From JAIVJN01 sp036732565 (lineage in GTDB: Bacteria; Acidobacteriota; Vicinamibacteria; Vicinamibacterales; UBA2999): a stretch of 15,797 bases of DNA. Within the stretch, counting starts at the first letter, position 1; every line of letters starts with the position of its first letter. The notes beneath the pieces were generated by a model. That model saw only the letters and a program-made list of their open reading frames with translations. It searched no databases and was not told the DNA's origin. The stretch lies in contig DAINCF010000118.1 in NCBI GenBank assembly GCA_036732565.1, forward strand, positions 1 to 15,797, read 5' to 3'. Positions 1-7,534 of this stretch are shown here, piece after piece. Both the position numbers and the translations under genes were made by a program.

Positions 1-1397
1 GTTGCGAGCTCTCTGCGCGACGCGGCGGTCCGAACGCGTGCGTAGTACACGCCCGCGCCGGTGATCAACGTCAGCACCGCCATGGCGGAAATCGCCGGCC
101 GCAGCATGAACCCGTAATAGATCATCCAGGCGCCGATCAGCAGGAACGATGCCGGCACGAGGGGAAACGCGATATTGACCGCTGGCAGGCGCTGCCACCC
201 AGGGCGGCGGCGAAACACGAACACCGACGAGACGGCGAGCACGGTGAAGAACGTCAGGCAGAAGCCGATGTAAGTGACCAACTGCGGGAACGATGTGAAG
301 GTCATGAGCATCGCGCACGCGCCCTGGCAGAGAATCGCGACCACCGGCACCCGCGATCGCGTGCTCAGCCGGCCCGCCAGGCTCACGAACGCCCCGTCCT
401 TGGCCATCGCGTAGTACACGCGAGGGCCGATCGTCATCATCGCGTTGACCGAGGAGATGATGGCCAGCGCCATCAGCGCGGTGAACACACCCGCGGCGCG
501 TGGACCGAACAGCGACGACGCCGCCAACGCCCCGACGGCAACGACGCCCTTCATCGACTCGAGGGGCGTCCCGTAGATGAACGCGATGTTGAGCGCGAGG
601 TACAGCAGCGCCACCGCCACCGTACCGACGACCAGCGCGCGCGGCAGCGTGCGATGCGGCTCGCGAATCTCCTCCGCGACGTACGCGGCCGCGTTCCAGC
701 CGCTGTAGCCGAACATCACCCAGAACAGGCTCACCGCGAACTGCTCCGCCAGGGGCGCGGTCGACGTGCGCACGGCAACGCCACTGAAGTGCTCCCAACT
801 GCCGTAGCCCACTGAAAGACCGAGGAGCACGAAGGCAGCGATGACGAGGACCGTGGTCGTCGTGAGCGCGTTCTGCACGCGAGACACGATCGCGACCCCC
901 ATGCAGTTGACCACCGTCAGCGTCGCAATGAGACCTGCAGCCAGCAACTGCGTCCGCCCCGCCTGAAGGGTGATACCCGCGACATCCCAGGTGAAGCCAG
1001 CGTCCTCACCGATGGCTGGGAACATGAACGCGACATACCCGGCGAATGCCAGGGCCGCGGCGGCGATGGGCGCGGAGAAGCCGGCGAAGAAGGAGACCCA
1101 GCCGCTCAGAAAGCCCCACACCGGGCCATAGGCCCGCGTGAGATACGCGTACTCGCCACCGGAGGTCGGGAAGTTGATGCCGAGCTCGGAGTAGCAGAGC
1201 GCGCCGGCCAGGGCGAACAGGGCACCGACCATCCAGATGCCGAGCACGAGCGATGGATGTCCCAGGTCCCCCGCGAGGAACCCTGTCGTGGTGAAGATCC
1301 CCGTGCCGACCATGTTCGAGACGACCAGCGCCGTCGCGCTCCAGATGCCGAGTTGTCGCTGCAAGGTCGCGGGACGGTTCCGGACGATGCCAGACAT
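1..1397 (-). CDS. APC-superfamily amino-acid permease (3' end beyond window)
   Basis: A secondary transporter of the inner membrane, probably exchanging or importing amino acids or related amines. The frame is open from the ATG at 1397 to the left edge with no stop, giving about 465 residues, so only the last few codons are missing. The start (MSGIVRNRPATLQRQLGIWS) leads into TM1 with the motif NMVGTGIFTTTG, the APC substrate-binding G-hinge (family GxGIF). TM segments follow in the usual APC order, including ALAGALCYSELG and the TSGGEYAYLTRAYG stretch between TM2 and TM3, and FWVMFGYSGWNAAAYVAEE in TM6. These are typical of the AA_permease_2/LAT-like branch. A purine-rich stretch (GAAAGGG) lies just upstream of the ATG. 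The gene is divergent from the DUF3891 gene, with 103 bp between the starts. Family is certain; substrate cannot be read from the sequence. Confidence 0.92.
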   Translation of the reverse strand, partial: MSGIVRNRPATLQRQLGIWSATALVVSNMVGTGIFTTTGFLAGDLGHPSLVLGIWMVGALFALAGALCYSELGINFPTSGGEYAYLTRAYGPVWGFLSGWVSFFAGFSAPIAAAALAFAGYVAFMFPAIGEDAGFTWDVAGITLQAGRTQLLAAGLIATLTVVNCMGVAIVSRVQNALTTTTVLVIAAFVLLGLSVGYGSWEHFSGVAVRTSTAPLAEQFAVSLFWVMFGYSGWNAAAYVAEEIREPHRTLPRALVVGTVAVALLYLALNIAFIYGTPLESMKGVVAVGALAASSLFGPRAAGVFTALMALAIISSVNAMMTIGPRVYYAMAKDGAFVSLAGRLSTRSRVPVVAILCQGACAMLMTFTSFPQLVTYIGFCLTFFTVLAVSSVFVFRRRPGWQRLPAVNIAFPLVPASFLLIGAWMIYYGFMLRPAISAMAVLTLITGAGVYYARVRTAASRRELA

Positions 1398-1500
1398 GTC
1401 CACCCTTTCGTCGCATGGCAGGCTCAACCATCCTACCTTGAGGGGGGACGAGCGTCGCCACCCGATCATGTAGGCTGTGGCTGACCGTGGCGAGCCGCTC

Positions 1501-2289
1501 ATGATCATTCGCCGTGTCGGTACTGACCTGCTCCTGATCGCCCAGGACGATCATGCGGCGCTTGCCGGGCGCATCATGACCGCGTGGCGCGCGGACGGCC
1601 TTCCCACGCATCCCAGACGCGACCGTGTCCTGCAAGCGACGGCTGAGCACGACTTCGGCTGGCAGCCGGTCGATGCCGCACCCAGCATCGACCCGACGAC
1701 CGGCACGCCGTACGAGTTCGTGACCGCGCCGCTCGAGATTCGTCAAGGCGTGTGGACGCACGCGCTCGACCACCTCGCGCCGCAGGACCCCTACGTCGCG
1801 GCGCTCGTGGCCCATCACGCCCGGGCCGTCTACCGCCGCTACGAGTCGACACCAGGCTGGGAGACGTTCTTCTCGAGCATGGATCGCCGCCGCGACGATC
1901 TGCTGGCGATCGAGGGCCTGCCCCTTGACACCTTGCTCCAGGACTACCCGTGCGTCGGCATGGGCGACCTCTGGTCGCTCGTCTTCTGCACCGGATCCGG
2001 GGAGCCGTGTGATCGGGAGCACTACCACGCGGCTTTGCACACGGGCGGCAGCTGGGAGTCGGCCGTCACGGATGCGATTCCGCAGGACCAGGCCGACGGC
2101 AGCACTGTTAACGGCGGATGGCTGGAGATCACCCCGGACCCCTTCGACGGTGAAGCGGTCCCGTTCGCGGTGTCCGCCATCCGCGTACCCGACCGACGTT
2201 ATGCATCCGATCAAGACCTACGCGACACCATCGCACACGCACCTACGGCGCGCCTGGCAGGCGTCGCCGCCGGCATTCGTCCATTCTGA
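1501..2289 (+). CDS. DUF3891 family protein
   Basis: A 262-residue soluble protein of the DUF3891 family; function unknown. I chose the ATG at 1501 because MIIRRVGTDLLLIAQDDHAAL is the usual beginning of this family; a GTG at 1477 would add eight residues. No clear Shine-Dalgarno is visible for either. Conserved-looking histidines and acids appear in blocks: His18 in QDDHAALAG, Glu49-His50-Asp51 in TAEHDFGW, His90 in ALDHLAPQDPY, and His104-His105 in VAHHARAVY. This spacing resembles a helical HD-domain-like metal site, which is my inference and not an established activity. No signal peptide or membrane segment is seen. An imperfect inverted repeat (TCGCCAC 1455-1461 and GTGGCGA 1487-1493) precedes the start. 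It is followed by 188 bp without a gene. Confidence 0.85.
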   Translation: MIIRRVGTDLLLIAQDDHAALAGRIMTAWRADGLPTHPRRDRVLQATAEHDFGWQPVDAAPSIDPTTGTPYEFVTAPLEIRQGVWTHALDHLAPQDPYVAALVAHHARAVYRRYESTPGWETFFSSMDRRRDDLLAIEGLPLDTLLQDYPCVGMGDLWSLVFCTGSGEPCDREHYHAALHTGGSWESAVTDAIPQDQADGSTVNGGWLEITPDPFDGEAVPFAVSAIRVPDRRYASDQDLRDTIAHAPTARLAGVAAGIRPF

Positions 2290-2423
2290 ACACGCAACAC
2301 GGCCCACCTGGATTTGCCGGAGGGCTTAACACAGATGGGTGAAGGGCTATCAGGCCCTCTGCGACCAATTCCTCTGCGGGCAAATCCCTGAGATCGATCC
2401 AGTGACTGCTCGCCTCGCTCCGC
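2290..2423. other. Intergenic spacer without a gene
   Basis: Between the DUF3891 stop and the PadR promoter. It holds one weak hairpin (AGGGC, loop TATCAG, GCCCT, near 2344-2359) without a T-tract, which might be a poor terminator. I see no small ORF with a ribosome-binding site here. Confidence 0.4.
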
Positions 2424-2463
2424 TTGCGCTTCGACAGGAGGCGCGCTACTCTCCTGTCGAAGC
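2424..2463 (+). promoter_or_regulatory. PadR-ADOP promoter with perfect 13-bp palindromic operator
   Basis: A perfect inverted repeat, GCTTCGACAGGAG (2428-2440) and CTCCTGTCGAAGC (2451-2463), with a 10-nt centre. It lies over a plausible sigma-70-type promoter: TTGCGC at 2424-2429, a 17-bp spacer, and TACTCT at 2447-2452. The right arm ends 14 bases before the PadR ATG, just ahead of its AAAAGGGGG ribosome-binding site. PadR proteins are dimeric repressors that commonly bind palindromes in their own promoter, so autoregulation is the natural reading. The palindrome and its position are directly visible; the promoter match and the identity of the binding protein are inference. A transcript made from farther upstream could also fold this as a hairpin. 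Confidence 0.6.
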
Positions 2464-2477
2464 AAAAGGGGGCGGAC

Positions 2478-2807
2478 ATGACCGACCGGGTGGAATTGCC
2501 GCAGGGTACGCTCGACCTGCTGATCCTCAAAAGCCTCGCGCTCGAGCCGCGACATGGATGGGCCATCTCGGAGCGCCTCCATCAGATCTCCAGCGCGACG
2601 CTGAGCATCCGCCAAGGCTCTCTCTACCCAGCGCTCCATCGTCTCGAGCGCCGCGGCTGGATTAAGGCGAGGTGGGGCGCCTCCGACAACAACCGCCGCG
2701 CGAAGTACTACGAGTTGACGAAGCGCGGGCGCACGCAGCTCGAGGTGGAAATTTCCGCCTGGAACAAGCTAAGTGTCGCCGTAGCTCAGGTGCTCGAGAG
2801 CATGTAA
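2478..2807 (+). CDS. PadR family transcriptional regulator
   Basis: A 109-residue winged-helix repressor. The ATG at 2478 is chosen over upstream in-frame codons because it follows AAAAGGGGGCGGAC and gives the standard PadR start (MTDRVELPQGTLDLLILKSL). Helices of the PF03551 domain follow: EPRHGWAISERLHQIS (helix 2), then LSIRQGSLYPALHRLERRGW, the recognition helix with the hallmark GSLYPALxRLExxG. The wing is next, with RRAKYYELTKRGRTQL. The short C-terminal helix (LEVEISAWNKLSVAVAQVL) is the usual dimerization arm of short PadRs. The stop overlaps the AAGGAGG ribosome-binding site (2806-2812) of the downstream ADOP permease, nine bases before its ATG, so the two are co-transcribed. It is probably controlled by the palindrome at 2428-2463. 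The inducer is unknown. Confidence 0.93.
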   Translation: MTDRVELPQGTLDLLILKSLALEPRHGWAISERLHQISSATLSIRQGSLYPALHRLERRGWIKARWGASDNNRRAKYYELTKRGRTQLEVEISAWNKLSVAVAQVLESM

Positions 2808-2816
2808 GGAGGCGGG

Positions 2817-5426
2817 ATGCTAGTCGATCTGGTGCTTCGGCTCCGCTCACTCTTCAGACGTGAGAGCGTCGAACGGGAGTTGGAGGAGGAACTCCGCTTC
2901 CACTTCGATCAGCAAGTCGAGTCGTCTCTCAGACAAGGCCTCACCCATGACGAGGCAGTCCGCAGGGCGCGGCTTGCGTTTGGAGGCATCGATCAGATCA
3001 AGGAAGAGCATCGGGACGCCAGAGGTCTTGGTTTCATTGTCGATCTCGGACGCGATGTGCAGTACGGGGCGCGACAGATTCGGCGCTCGCCCGGCTTCGC
3101 GGTGCTCGCGATGCTCTGTCTCGGGCTCGGGATTGGCGTCAACACGGCAATCTTCAGCGTGATCAGCGCCGTGACGTTGCAGCCGCTGCCGGTGGCCGAC
3201 GCCGAACGGCTGGTGGGGATCACGCGCGACGGGAGCACCGGGTGGGCGTACGCCGTCTATCGCGACCTGGAGACGCGGAGCCGGACGCTGTCCGGCCTGA
3301 CGCTGTCGTGGCCGATGGAGGCCGATCTCGACCTCGACGGTAACAGTCAATTCGTGACATCGGAGGCGGTTCCCGCGAATTACGCCACCGTGCTCGGCAT
3401 CCGACTGTCTCACGGACGCTGGTTCGCGGATGATGGCGAGCCCGCGGCAGTCATCAGCCATGCGATCTGGCAGCGCCGCTTCAATCTCAGCCCCGACGTG
3501 CTGGGGCGGCGCGTTCGATCGCACTCCGAGTCGTACACCGTCGTCGGCGTCGCGCCGCCCGAGTTCACCGGCGTGCTGGCGCCGTTGCGCACGGATCTCT
3601 GGGTTCCGATACGGACGCGGCCGTTCATCGCGTCACGACTCGAGGAGGGCGAACGACAGTCCGGTCCATTCATGCTCTTCGGCCGTCTGCGCCACGACGC
3701 CAGCGCCACCGGCGCGGCGGCGGAGTTGAATGCCATCGACGCTCAGCTCGCGGTCGAGCACGGCGCGCCAGCGTCCGCTCGCTCGCCGATCGTTGCCGAG
3801 CCGGTCCGCGGCGTTCCGGATGTCGCGACACGACGCCAGGCCGGGGTGTTCTCGGCGCTCGTGGCGGGCCTCGTTGGCTTGATTCTGTTGATCGCCTGCG
3901 TCAACGTCGGCAACCTGCTGCTGGTCCGCGGCGCGCTGCGGCAACGCGAATTCGCGGTGCGCCGGGCGTTGGGGGCGTCGAGGTTCCGCCTGCTTCGCCA
4001 ACTGCTGGTTGAAAGCCTGTTGCTCGCCATCGGCGGCGGTGTCTGCGGCGTCGTTCTGGCGATGTGGACCGGCAGGCTGCTGGAAGCGTCACTCCCACCA
4101 TTCCTCGCCTGGTTCGAGGTTCAGATGGATCTGTCCCTCGATTGGCGCGCGCTCGTGTTCGCCACCATCGCGTCGCTTGCGGCCACCATCGCGTGCGGGC
4201 TATTCCCCGCATGGCGAACGTCGCGCACGACCGCCCTGGTGGCCTTCAAGGGCGAGATCGGCGGCGGATCGCCGAGGAGGCGACCGGTGGGGCTCGTGGC
4301 TCAAGTCGTCATGTCGTTGGTCCTGCTGTTCGTGTCTGGCAGCTTCGTGCAGGCACTCCTCCGATTGCAGGCCGCCGACCCGGGATTCGAGGTCGCCCGC
4401 CGGCTCTACGCCTACGTCTTCATCCCGTCGCCGCCGGCGCCAGCCGACGGCCGCCATGATGTCTATGCGCGGGCGCTGGAGCGACTGCGGGCGCTGCCGG
4501 GTGTGGCGAACGGCGCGCTCACGTCGTACCTGCCGCTGATGCCGATCGGTCCGGAATGCGCCGCTGCTCCTGGAGGCCCACAGGTCACCACGACGATCAG
4601 CGCCGTCGACGCCGGGTTCTTCGACACCATGGGCATCGATCTGATCGCCGGCCGCGCGTTTACCGCGGCCGACCTGGCCACAGGCGCCGCGGCCGTCGTC
4701 GTCAGCGAGAGTCTCGCGCGTCGCGTCTGGCCGAACGCGACGGCCATTGGCGAGCGCGTCATGGTCGGGTGTCGAACCGCGCAGCCAGCCGTCGTGATCG
4801 GCGTCGTCCGCGATTCCGCCATTCGCAATCTCGACGAGCCGATGCAACCGCATCTCTATCGCCCATTTGGGCCGGAGGAAGCGGGCCGCTTGACCGCGAT
4901 CGTATTGGAAACGAACGACGACCCCGGTAGCGTCGTCGAGCCGGTGCGTCGCGCGCTGCTCGGCATGGGGCACGATATCCGCGTCTACACCGTGCAGCCG
5001 CTCGAGATGCACCTCGAGCGGCGCTACGCGCCGTTCCGGTGGCTCGTGTCCATCCTTTCGGTGTTTGGTCTGCTGGCGCTGCTGCTCGCGGGCATCGGGC
5101 TCTACGGTGTGATTGCGTACCGCGTGACCCTGCGCACGCAGGAACTGGCGGTGCGAATGGCGCTTGGCGCCACGCGCCAAGACATCTTCCGTGAGGTCGT
5201 GCTTCATGGCCTCGCCATCGTGCTGGTCGGCGTCGCGATCGGCGAAGTCGTGACGGTGGCGCTGACGGGCGTCGCGGCATCGATGCAAGAAGGCCTCGCG
5301 CCGATGAGCCTCTCGAACCACATGGCCATCGCGCTGATCTGGATCGCTGTCGCGCTCGCCGCGTGCTGGCTACCAGCGGCCCGAGCCGCGCGCGTGGATC
5401 CGCTCGTGGCGCTGCGCTACGAATGA
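2817..5426 (+). CDS. ADOP-family ABC-transporter-like permease (MacB/FtsX type)
   Basis: An 869-residue inner-membrane protein of the 'acidobacterial duplicated orphan permease' type. Residues 1-70 form the soluble prefix domain (RLRSLFRRESVERELEEELR, then HDEAVRRARLAFGG) found only in PadR-linked permeases. TM1 lies at about 93-117, followed by a MacB-like periplasmic domain. A first FtsX block spans about 341-463 (ACVNVGNLLLVRGALRQREF, AVRRALGASRFRLLRQLLVE). A further TM at about 491-513 leads into a second periplasmic domain. The second FtsX block runs from about 740 to the end (LLAGIGLYGVIAYRV, ELAVRMALGATRQDIF) and finishes with AARAARVDPLVALRYE. The duplicated FtsX layout and full length suggest an intact gene. 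No ATPase gene is nearby, as is typical of this family; an ATPase would have to act in trans, if one is used. Start ATG 2817 has an ideal AAGGAGG site. Substrate unknown. Confidence 0.93.
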   Translation: MLVDLVLRLRSLFRRESVERELEEELRFHFDQQVESSLRQGLTHDEAVRRARLAFGGIDQIKEEHRDARGLGFIVDLGRDVQYGARQIRRSPGFAVLAMLCLGLGIGVNTAIFSVISAVTLQPLPVADAERLVGITRDGSTGWAYAVYRDLETRSRTLSGLTLSWPMEADLDLDGNSQFVTSEAVPANYATVLGIRLSHGRWFADDGEPAAVISHAIWQRRFNLSPDVLGRRVRSHSESYTVVGVAPPEFTGVLAPLRTDLWVPIRTRPFIASRLEEGERQSGPFMLFGRLRHDASATGAAAELNAIDAQLAVEHGAPASARSPIVAEPVRGVPDVATRRQAGVFSALVAGLVGLILLIACVNVGNLLLVRGALRQREFAVRRALGASRFRLLRQLLVESLLLAIGGGVCGVVLAMWTGRLLEASLPPFLAWFEVQMDLSLDWRALVFATIASLAATIACGLFPAWRTSRTTALVAFKGEIGGGSPRRRPVGLVAQVVMSLVLLFVSGSFVQALLRLQAADPGFEVARRLYAYVFIPSPPAPADGRHDVYARALERLRALPGVANGALTSYLPLMPIGPECAAAPGGPQVTTTISAVDAGFFDTMGIDLIAGRAFTAADLATGAAAVVVSESLARRVWPNATAIGERVMVGCRTAQPAVVIGVVRDSAIRNLDEPMQPHLYRPFGPEEAGRLTAIVLETNDDPGSVVEPVRRALLGMGHDIRVYTVQPLEMHLERRYAPFRWLVSILSVFGLLALLLAGIGLYGVIAYRVTLRTQELAVRMALGATRQDIFREVVLHGLAIVLVGVAIGEVVTVALTGVAASMQEGLAPMSLSNHMAIALIWIAVALAACWLPAARAARVDPLVALRYE

Positions 5427-5445
5427 GCGCGAATCTGCCGCCAAC

Positions 5446-5522
5446 GTACGTAGCGCAGGCCTTTAGGCCTGCCTCGGGATGGCGATGCGGACGTGGCAGG
5501 CCTGAAGGCCTGCACTACGTAC
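5446..5522. repeat. REP-like inverted repeat between convergent genes, copy 1
   Basis: Two 28-bp arms, 5446-5473 and 5495-5522, are inverted with two mismatches around a 21-bp centre. Each arm contains its own palindrome (GGCCTTTAGGCC or GGCCTGAAGGCC). The outer ends read GTACGTAG and CTACGTAC. It sits between the ADOP stop (5426) and the sigma-factor stop (5547), which converge. Transcribed from either side it would form a long hairpin and so could act as a two-way terminator or mRNA stabilizer. The same element recurs at 11790-11874. REP-type repeats of this kind are usually mobilized by a RAYT (REP-associated tyrosine transposase) encoded elsewhere; none is in this window. Confidence 0.88.
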
Positions 5523-5546
5523 CGCTCCGCACACTCTCTAAACCGG

Positions 5547-6791
5547 TCACGAGCACGCGTCCAAGCGCTTCTCGAGAAACCTGCGCTCCGTCGGGTTGCG
5601 TGCGAGAGCCAAGGCCGCGAAGAAGTGCGCCCGCGCCGGCTCACGGTGTCCGCGGCGAAGCTCCAGTTCACCCATTGCGGCCGGGAGGAACGGATACCTG
5701 GTGAGCCGATCGCGGTCGGCGATCGACTCCAGCGCCTCGAGCCCCCGGTCGGCCCCGTCACGCCGGCCAATCGCGATGGCGCGATTGAGCGCGACGATCG
5801 GCGATGGTGCCACGACCATCAGTCGGTCATAGAGTGCGACGATGCCCGCCCAATCGGTCTGGTCCGCGCTGGACGCGCTCGCGTGGGTCGCGGCGATCGC
5901 CGCCTCCAGGTGATATGCGGTGATCTCGTCTCCCGCCGCCGAGCGCTCCAGCAGCGCCAGCCCCTGCGCCACCAGCCGCGGGTCCCAGCGGGATCGATCC
6001 TGATCGAATAGCGGACTGAGGTCGCCGGCGGTGTCGAGCCGCGCCGGCAGCCGCGCGGCGTGCAGGCACATGAGCGCGGCGAGCGCCTGGGTCTCCGGAC
6101 CTGCCGCTGGCGGATGCTCAGCGAGCAACGCCGTCAGCCGTATCGCTTCGTGGCACAGCTCGGCCCGAACCGCGAAGTGCGCGGATGCGCCGTGGTAGCC
6201 CTCGTTGAACAGTAGATACAACCCACGCCTGACCATCGCAAGGCGCTGCGTGAACTCCGCGTCGGCGAGATCGAACAGGCAGGCGGCGCCGGCCAGGGCT
6301 TTCTTGCCGCGCGAAATGCGCTTCTCCATCGCGGCGCGGCTGGTCAGAAACGCGGCCGCGATCTCACCGGCGCCAAAGCCGCAGAGGATGTTGAGCGTCA
6401 GCGCCACCTGCACATCGTCCGGCAAGTCGGGATGACAGCACGAGAACATCATCCGCAACTGCTCGTCCCGAATCGCGGGCGCGGCGAATGCTTCGTCGAT
6501 GACCGGATAGGCCGTCCACTCGCTGTCGAGCAGTCGGCCGACCTCCGGCGCGAACGTGCGCGCGGTATGTTGGCGACGCACGACGTCGAGCGCCCGGTGC
6601 TTGGCCGTCGCCATCAGCCACGCGGCCGGGTTCTCCGGCACGCCCCGCACCTTCCACACCTCCAACGCCCGACAGAACGCGTCCTGGACGACGTCTTCCG
6701 CCAGCGTCAGGTTGCGGACGCCGAAGATCCGCGTGAGCGCGGCGACCATGCGTCCCGCTTCGCGCCGGAAGAGATGCTCGTTGAGATCCAC
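5547..6791 (-). CDS. ECF42-type RNA polymerase sigma factor with C-terminal TPR-like extension
   Basis: A 414-residue ECF sigma factor, about twice the length of a minimal one. Sigma-2 spans about 10-77 (LAEDVVQDAFCRALEVW, then NPAAWLMATAKHRALDVVRR). Sigma-4 spans about 112-165 (LPDDVQVALTLNILCGFGAG, EIAAAFLTSRAAMEKRISRG). Residues 180-414 are a helical extension with NEGYH (196-200) and LNRAIA (335-340), the signature of the ECF42 group (often annotated DUF6596). In that group the extension, not an anti-sigma factor, is thought to control activity, and the partner gene encodes a DGPF/YCII protein; one lies upstream at 7535-7891 in the same operon. The start is GTG at 6791; GGAGG lies 12 bases upstream. 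That spacing is long, and a CTG six bases upstream of the GTG would be better spaced, so the exact start is slightly uncertain. The gap to the preceding gene is 21 bp. Confidence 0.92.
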   Translation of the reverse strand: MDLNEHLFRREAGRMVAALTRIFGVRNLTLAEDVVQDAFCRALEVWKVRGVPENPAAWLMATAKHRALDVVRRQHTARTFAPEVGRLLDSEWTAYPVIDEAFAAPAIRDEQLRMMFSCCHPDLPDDVQVALTLNILCGFGAGEIAAAFLTSRAAMEKRISRGKKALAGAACLFDLADAEFTQRLAMVRRGLYLLFNEGYHGASAHFAVRAELCHEAIRLTALLAEHPPAAGPETQALAALMCLHAARLPARLDTAGDLSPLFDQDRSRWDPRLVAQGLALLERSAAGDEITAYHLEAAIAATHASASSADQTDWAGIVALYDRLMVVAPSPIVALNRAIAIGRRDGADRGLEALESIADRDRLTRYPFLPAAMGELELRRGHREPARAHFFAALALARNPTERRFLEKRLDACS

Positions 6792-6812
6792 CGTCAGGGG
6801 TGTCCTCCGAGC

Positions 6813-7516
6813 CTACGTCGCCGGCTCGTAGCGGAGCTTCACGTTGCCCGACCGGTACGCCTTCACCTCGATGAGCTTCAACGCCACCCGCTTCTCCACG
6901 CCGTTGATGAGGGTCCGGCCGTCGCCAAGGAAGAGAGGCGTGACGACGAACTGATACTCGTCGATCAGTCCGTGCTCAGCGAGCTGCGACGCCACCGTGC
7001 CGCTCCCGAAGATCATCATGTCCTTGCCCGGCTCCCGCTTCATCGCCGCGACTGCGCCCGGATAGAGCTCGCGCCGCAGCAGGGTGTTTTTCCACGTGAC
7101 CTTCTCGAGCGTGTGAGAGAACACGACCTTGTTCGCCTGGTTGAACCAGGCCGCCATGGCCTGCGGCTCAGAGGATCGTCGTCCGGGCGTATGCGGATCC
7201 GACGCGTCTGGGTTGTCCAGCACATGAGGCCAGAAGGACTCGAACATCTAGTGGCGTGTACCGTCGAAGTCACAACCGGCCGTTCCGTAGGAACGGCCGG
7301 GAAACTGCTCCCCAAGCTCTCGATAGACGGTAGTAATTCTGTTGATACGCTCCACTAGAAGGTCCGACGTCCGAACAGCACGGCATCGGTCAACGGCATC
7401 CCCTCGGTCGCGCCCTTGTCGATCTCGTCATCCGGCACCACCCAGTCTAGATTCCCGTCGGACGCCGAGAAGTACCCCTCCGCGGTCACGCGATTGAACG
7501 CCACGATTCGTCGCAT
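6813..7516 (-). pseudogene. Dihydrofolate-reductase-like (RibD C-terminal) protein, interrupted by a short element
   Basis: The intact protein would have about 198 residues of the dihydrofolate-reductase/RibD C-terminal family, a cytoplasmic NADPH-dependent reductase fold of unassigned substrate. The 5' part (7516-7358, 53 residues, beginning MRRIVAFNRVTAEGYF and ending AVLFGRRTF) reads cleanly until a TAG at 7357-7355. The 3' part (7247-6813, 144 residues) resumes at MFESFWPHVLDNPDASD and contains MMIFGSGTVASQLAEHGLID and the family ending. Relatives read roughly FGRRTYEMFESFWP here, so just one codon plus 107 bp separates the halves. The insert is the element at 7248-7358. ATG 7516 has GGAG upstream and lies 18 bp after the YCII stop. 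The 3' part could still be translated from its own ATG at 7247 but would lack the N-terminal strands; I see no ribosome-binding site there. Confidence 0.88.
7248..7358 (-). mobile_element. Short CTAG-bounded MITE-like element, copy 1 (inside the dihydrofolate-reductase-like gene)
   Basis: 111 bp from CTAG to CTAG (repeat unit 107 bp). On the plus strand it begins CTAGTGGCGTGTACC and ends GATACGCTCCACTAG. The two ends are imperfect inverted repeats (12 of 15 positions). The centre (7276-7300) is a perfect hairpin with 11-bp arms, CCGGCCGTTCC and GGAACGGCCGG, and loop GTA. It carries no ORF or transposase. It splits an otherwise clean gene, which proves insertion. Size, internal hairpin and a TA/CTAG target recall ERIC, Correia and RUP elements, the last two being linked to IS630-type transposition; that parallel is inference. 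A second copy lies at 14808-14919. Confidence 0.85.
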
Positions 7517-7534
7517 ATTCGACTCCGTAACCGG

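Noticed and set aside
1455..1493. Inverted repeat TCGCCAC/GTGGCGA between the divergent permease and DUF3891 genes
   Set aside because: Only seven bases in a GC-rich context and no nearby regulator; too weak to call an operator, although its position before the DUF3891 start is noted.
1006..2214. 402-codon minus-strand ORF
   Set aside because: Shadow of the permease (another frame of the same strand) and of DUF3891 (opposite strand). Composition is Arg-rich with no domain; the real genes explain both segments.
4200..5321. 373-codon minus-strand ORF
   Set aside because: Antisense to the ADOP permease; Arg/His/Asp-rich high-GC artefact.
5363..5770. Small ORFs over 5446-5522 with AQAFRPA and GLKACTTY-like peptides
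   Set aside because: These peptides are the translation of the REP-like repeat and are common mis-annotations.
7248..7358. The element as a self-splicing intron that would rescue the interrupted gene
   Set aside because: At about 107 nt it is far too short for group I or II introns, lacks their core motifs, and clean removal of one repeat unit leaves TTC-TAG-ATG, still a stop.
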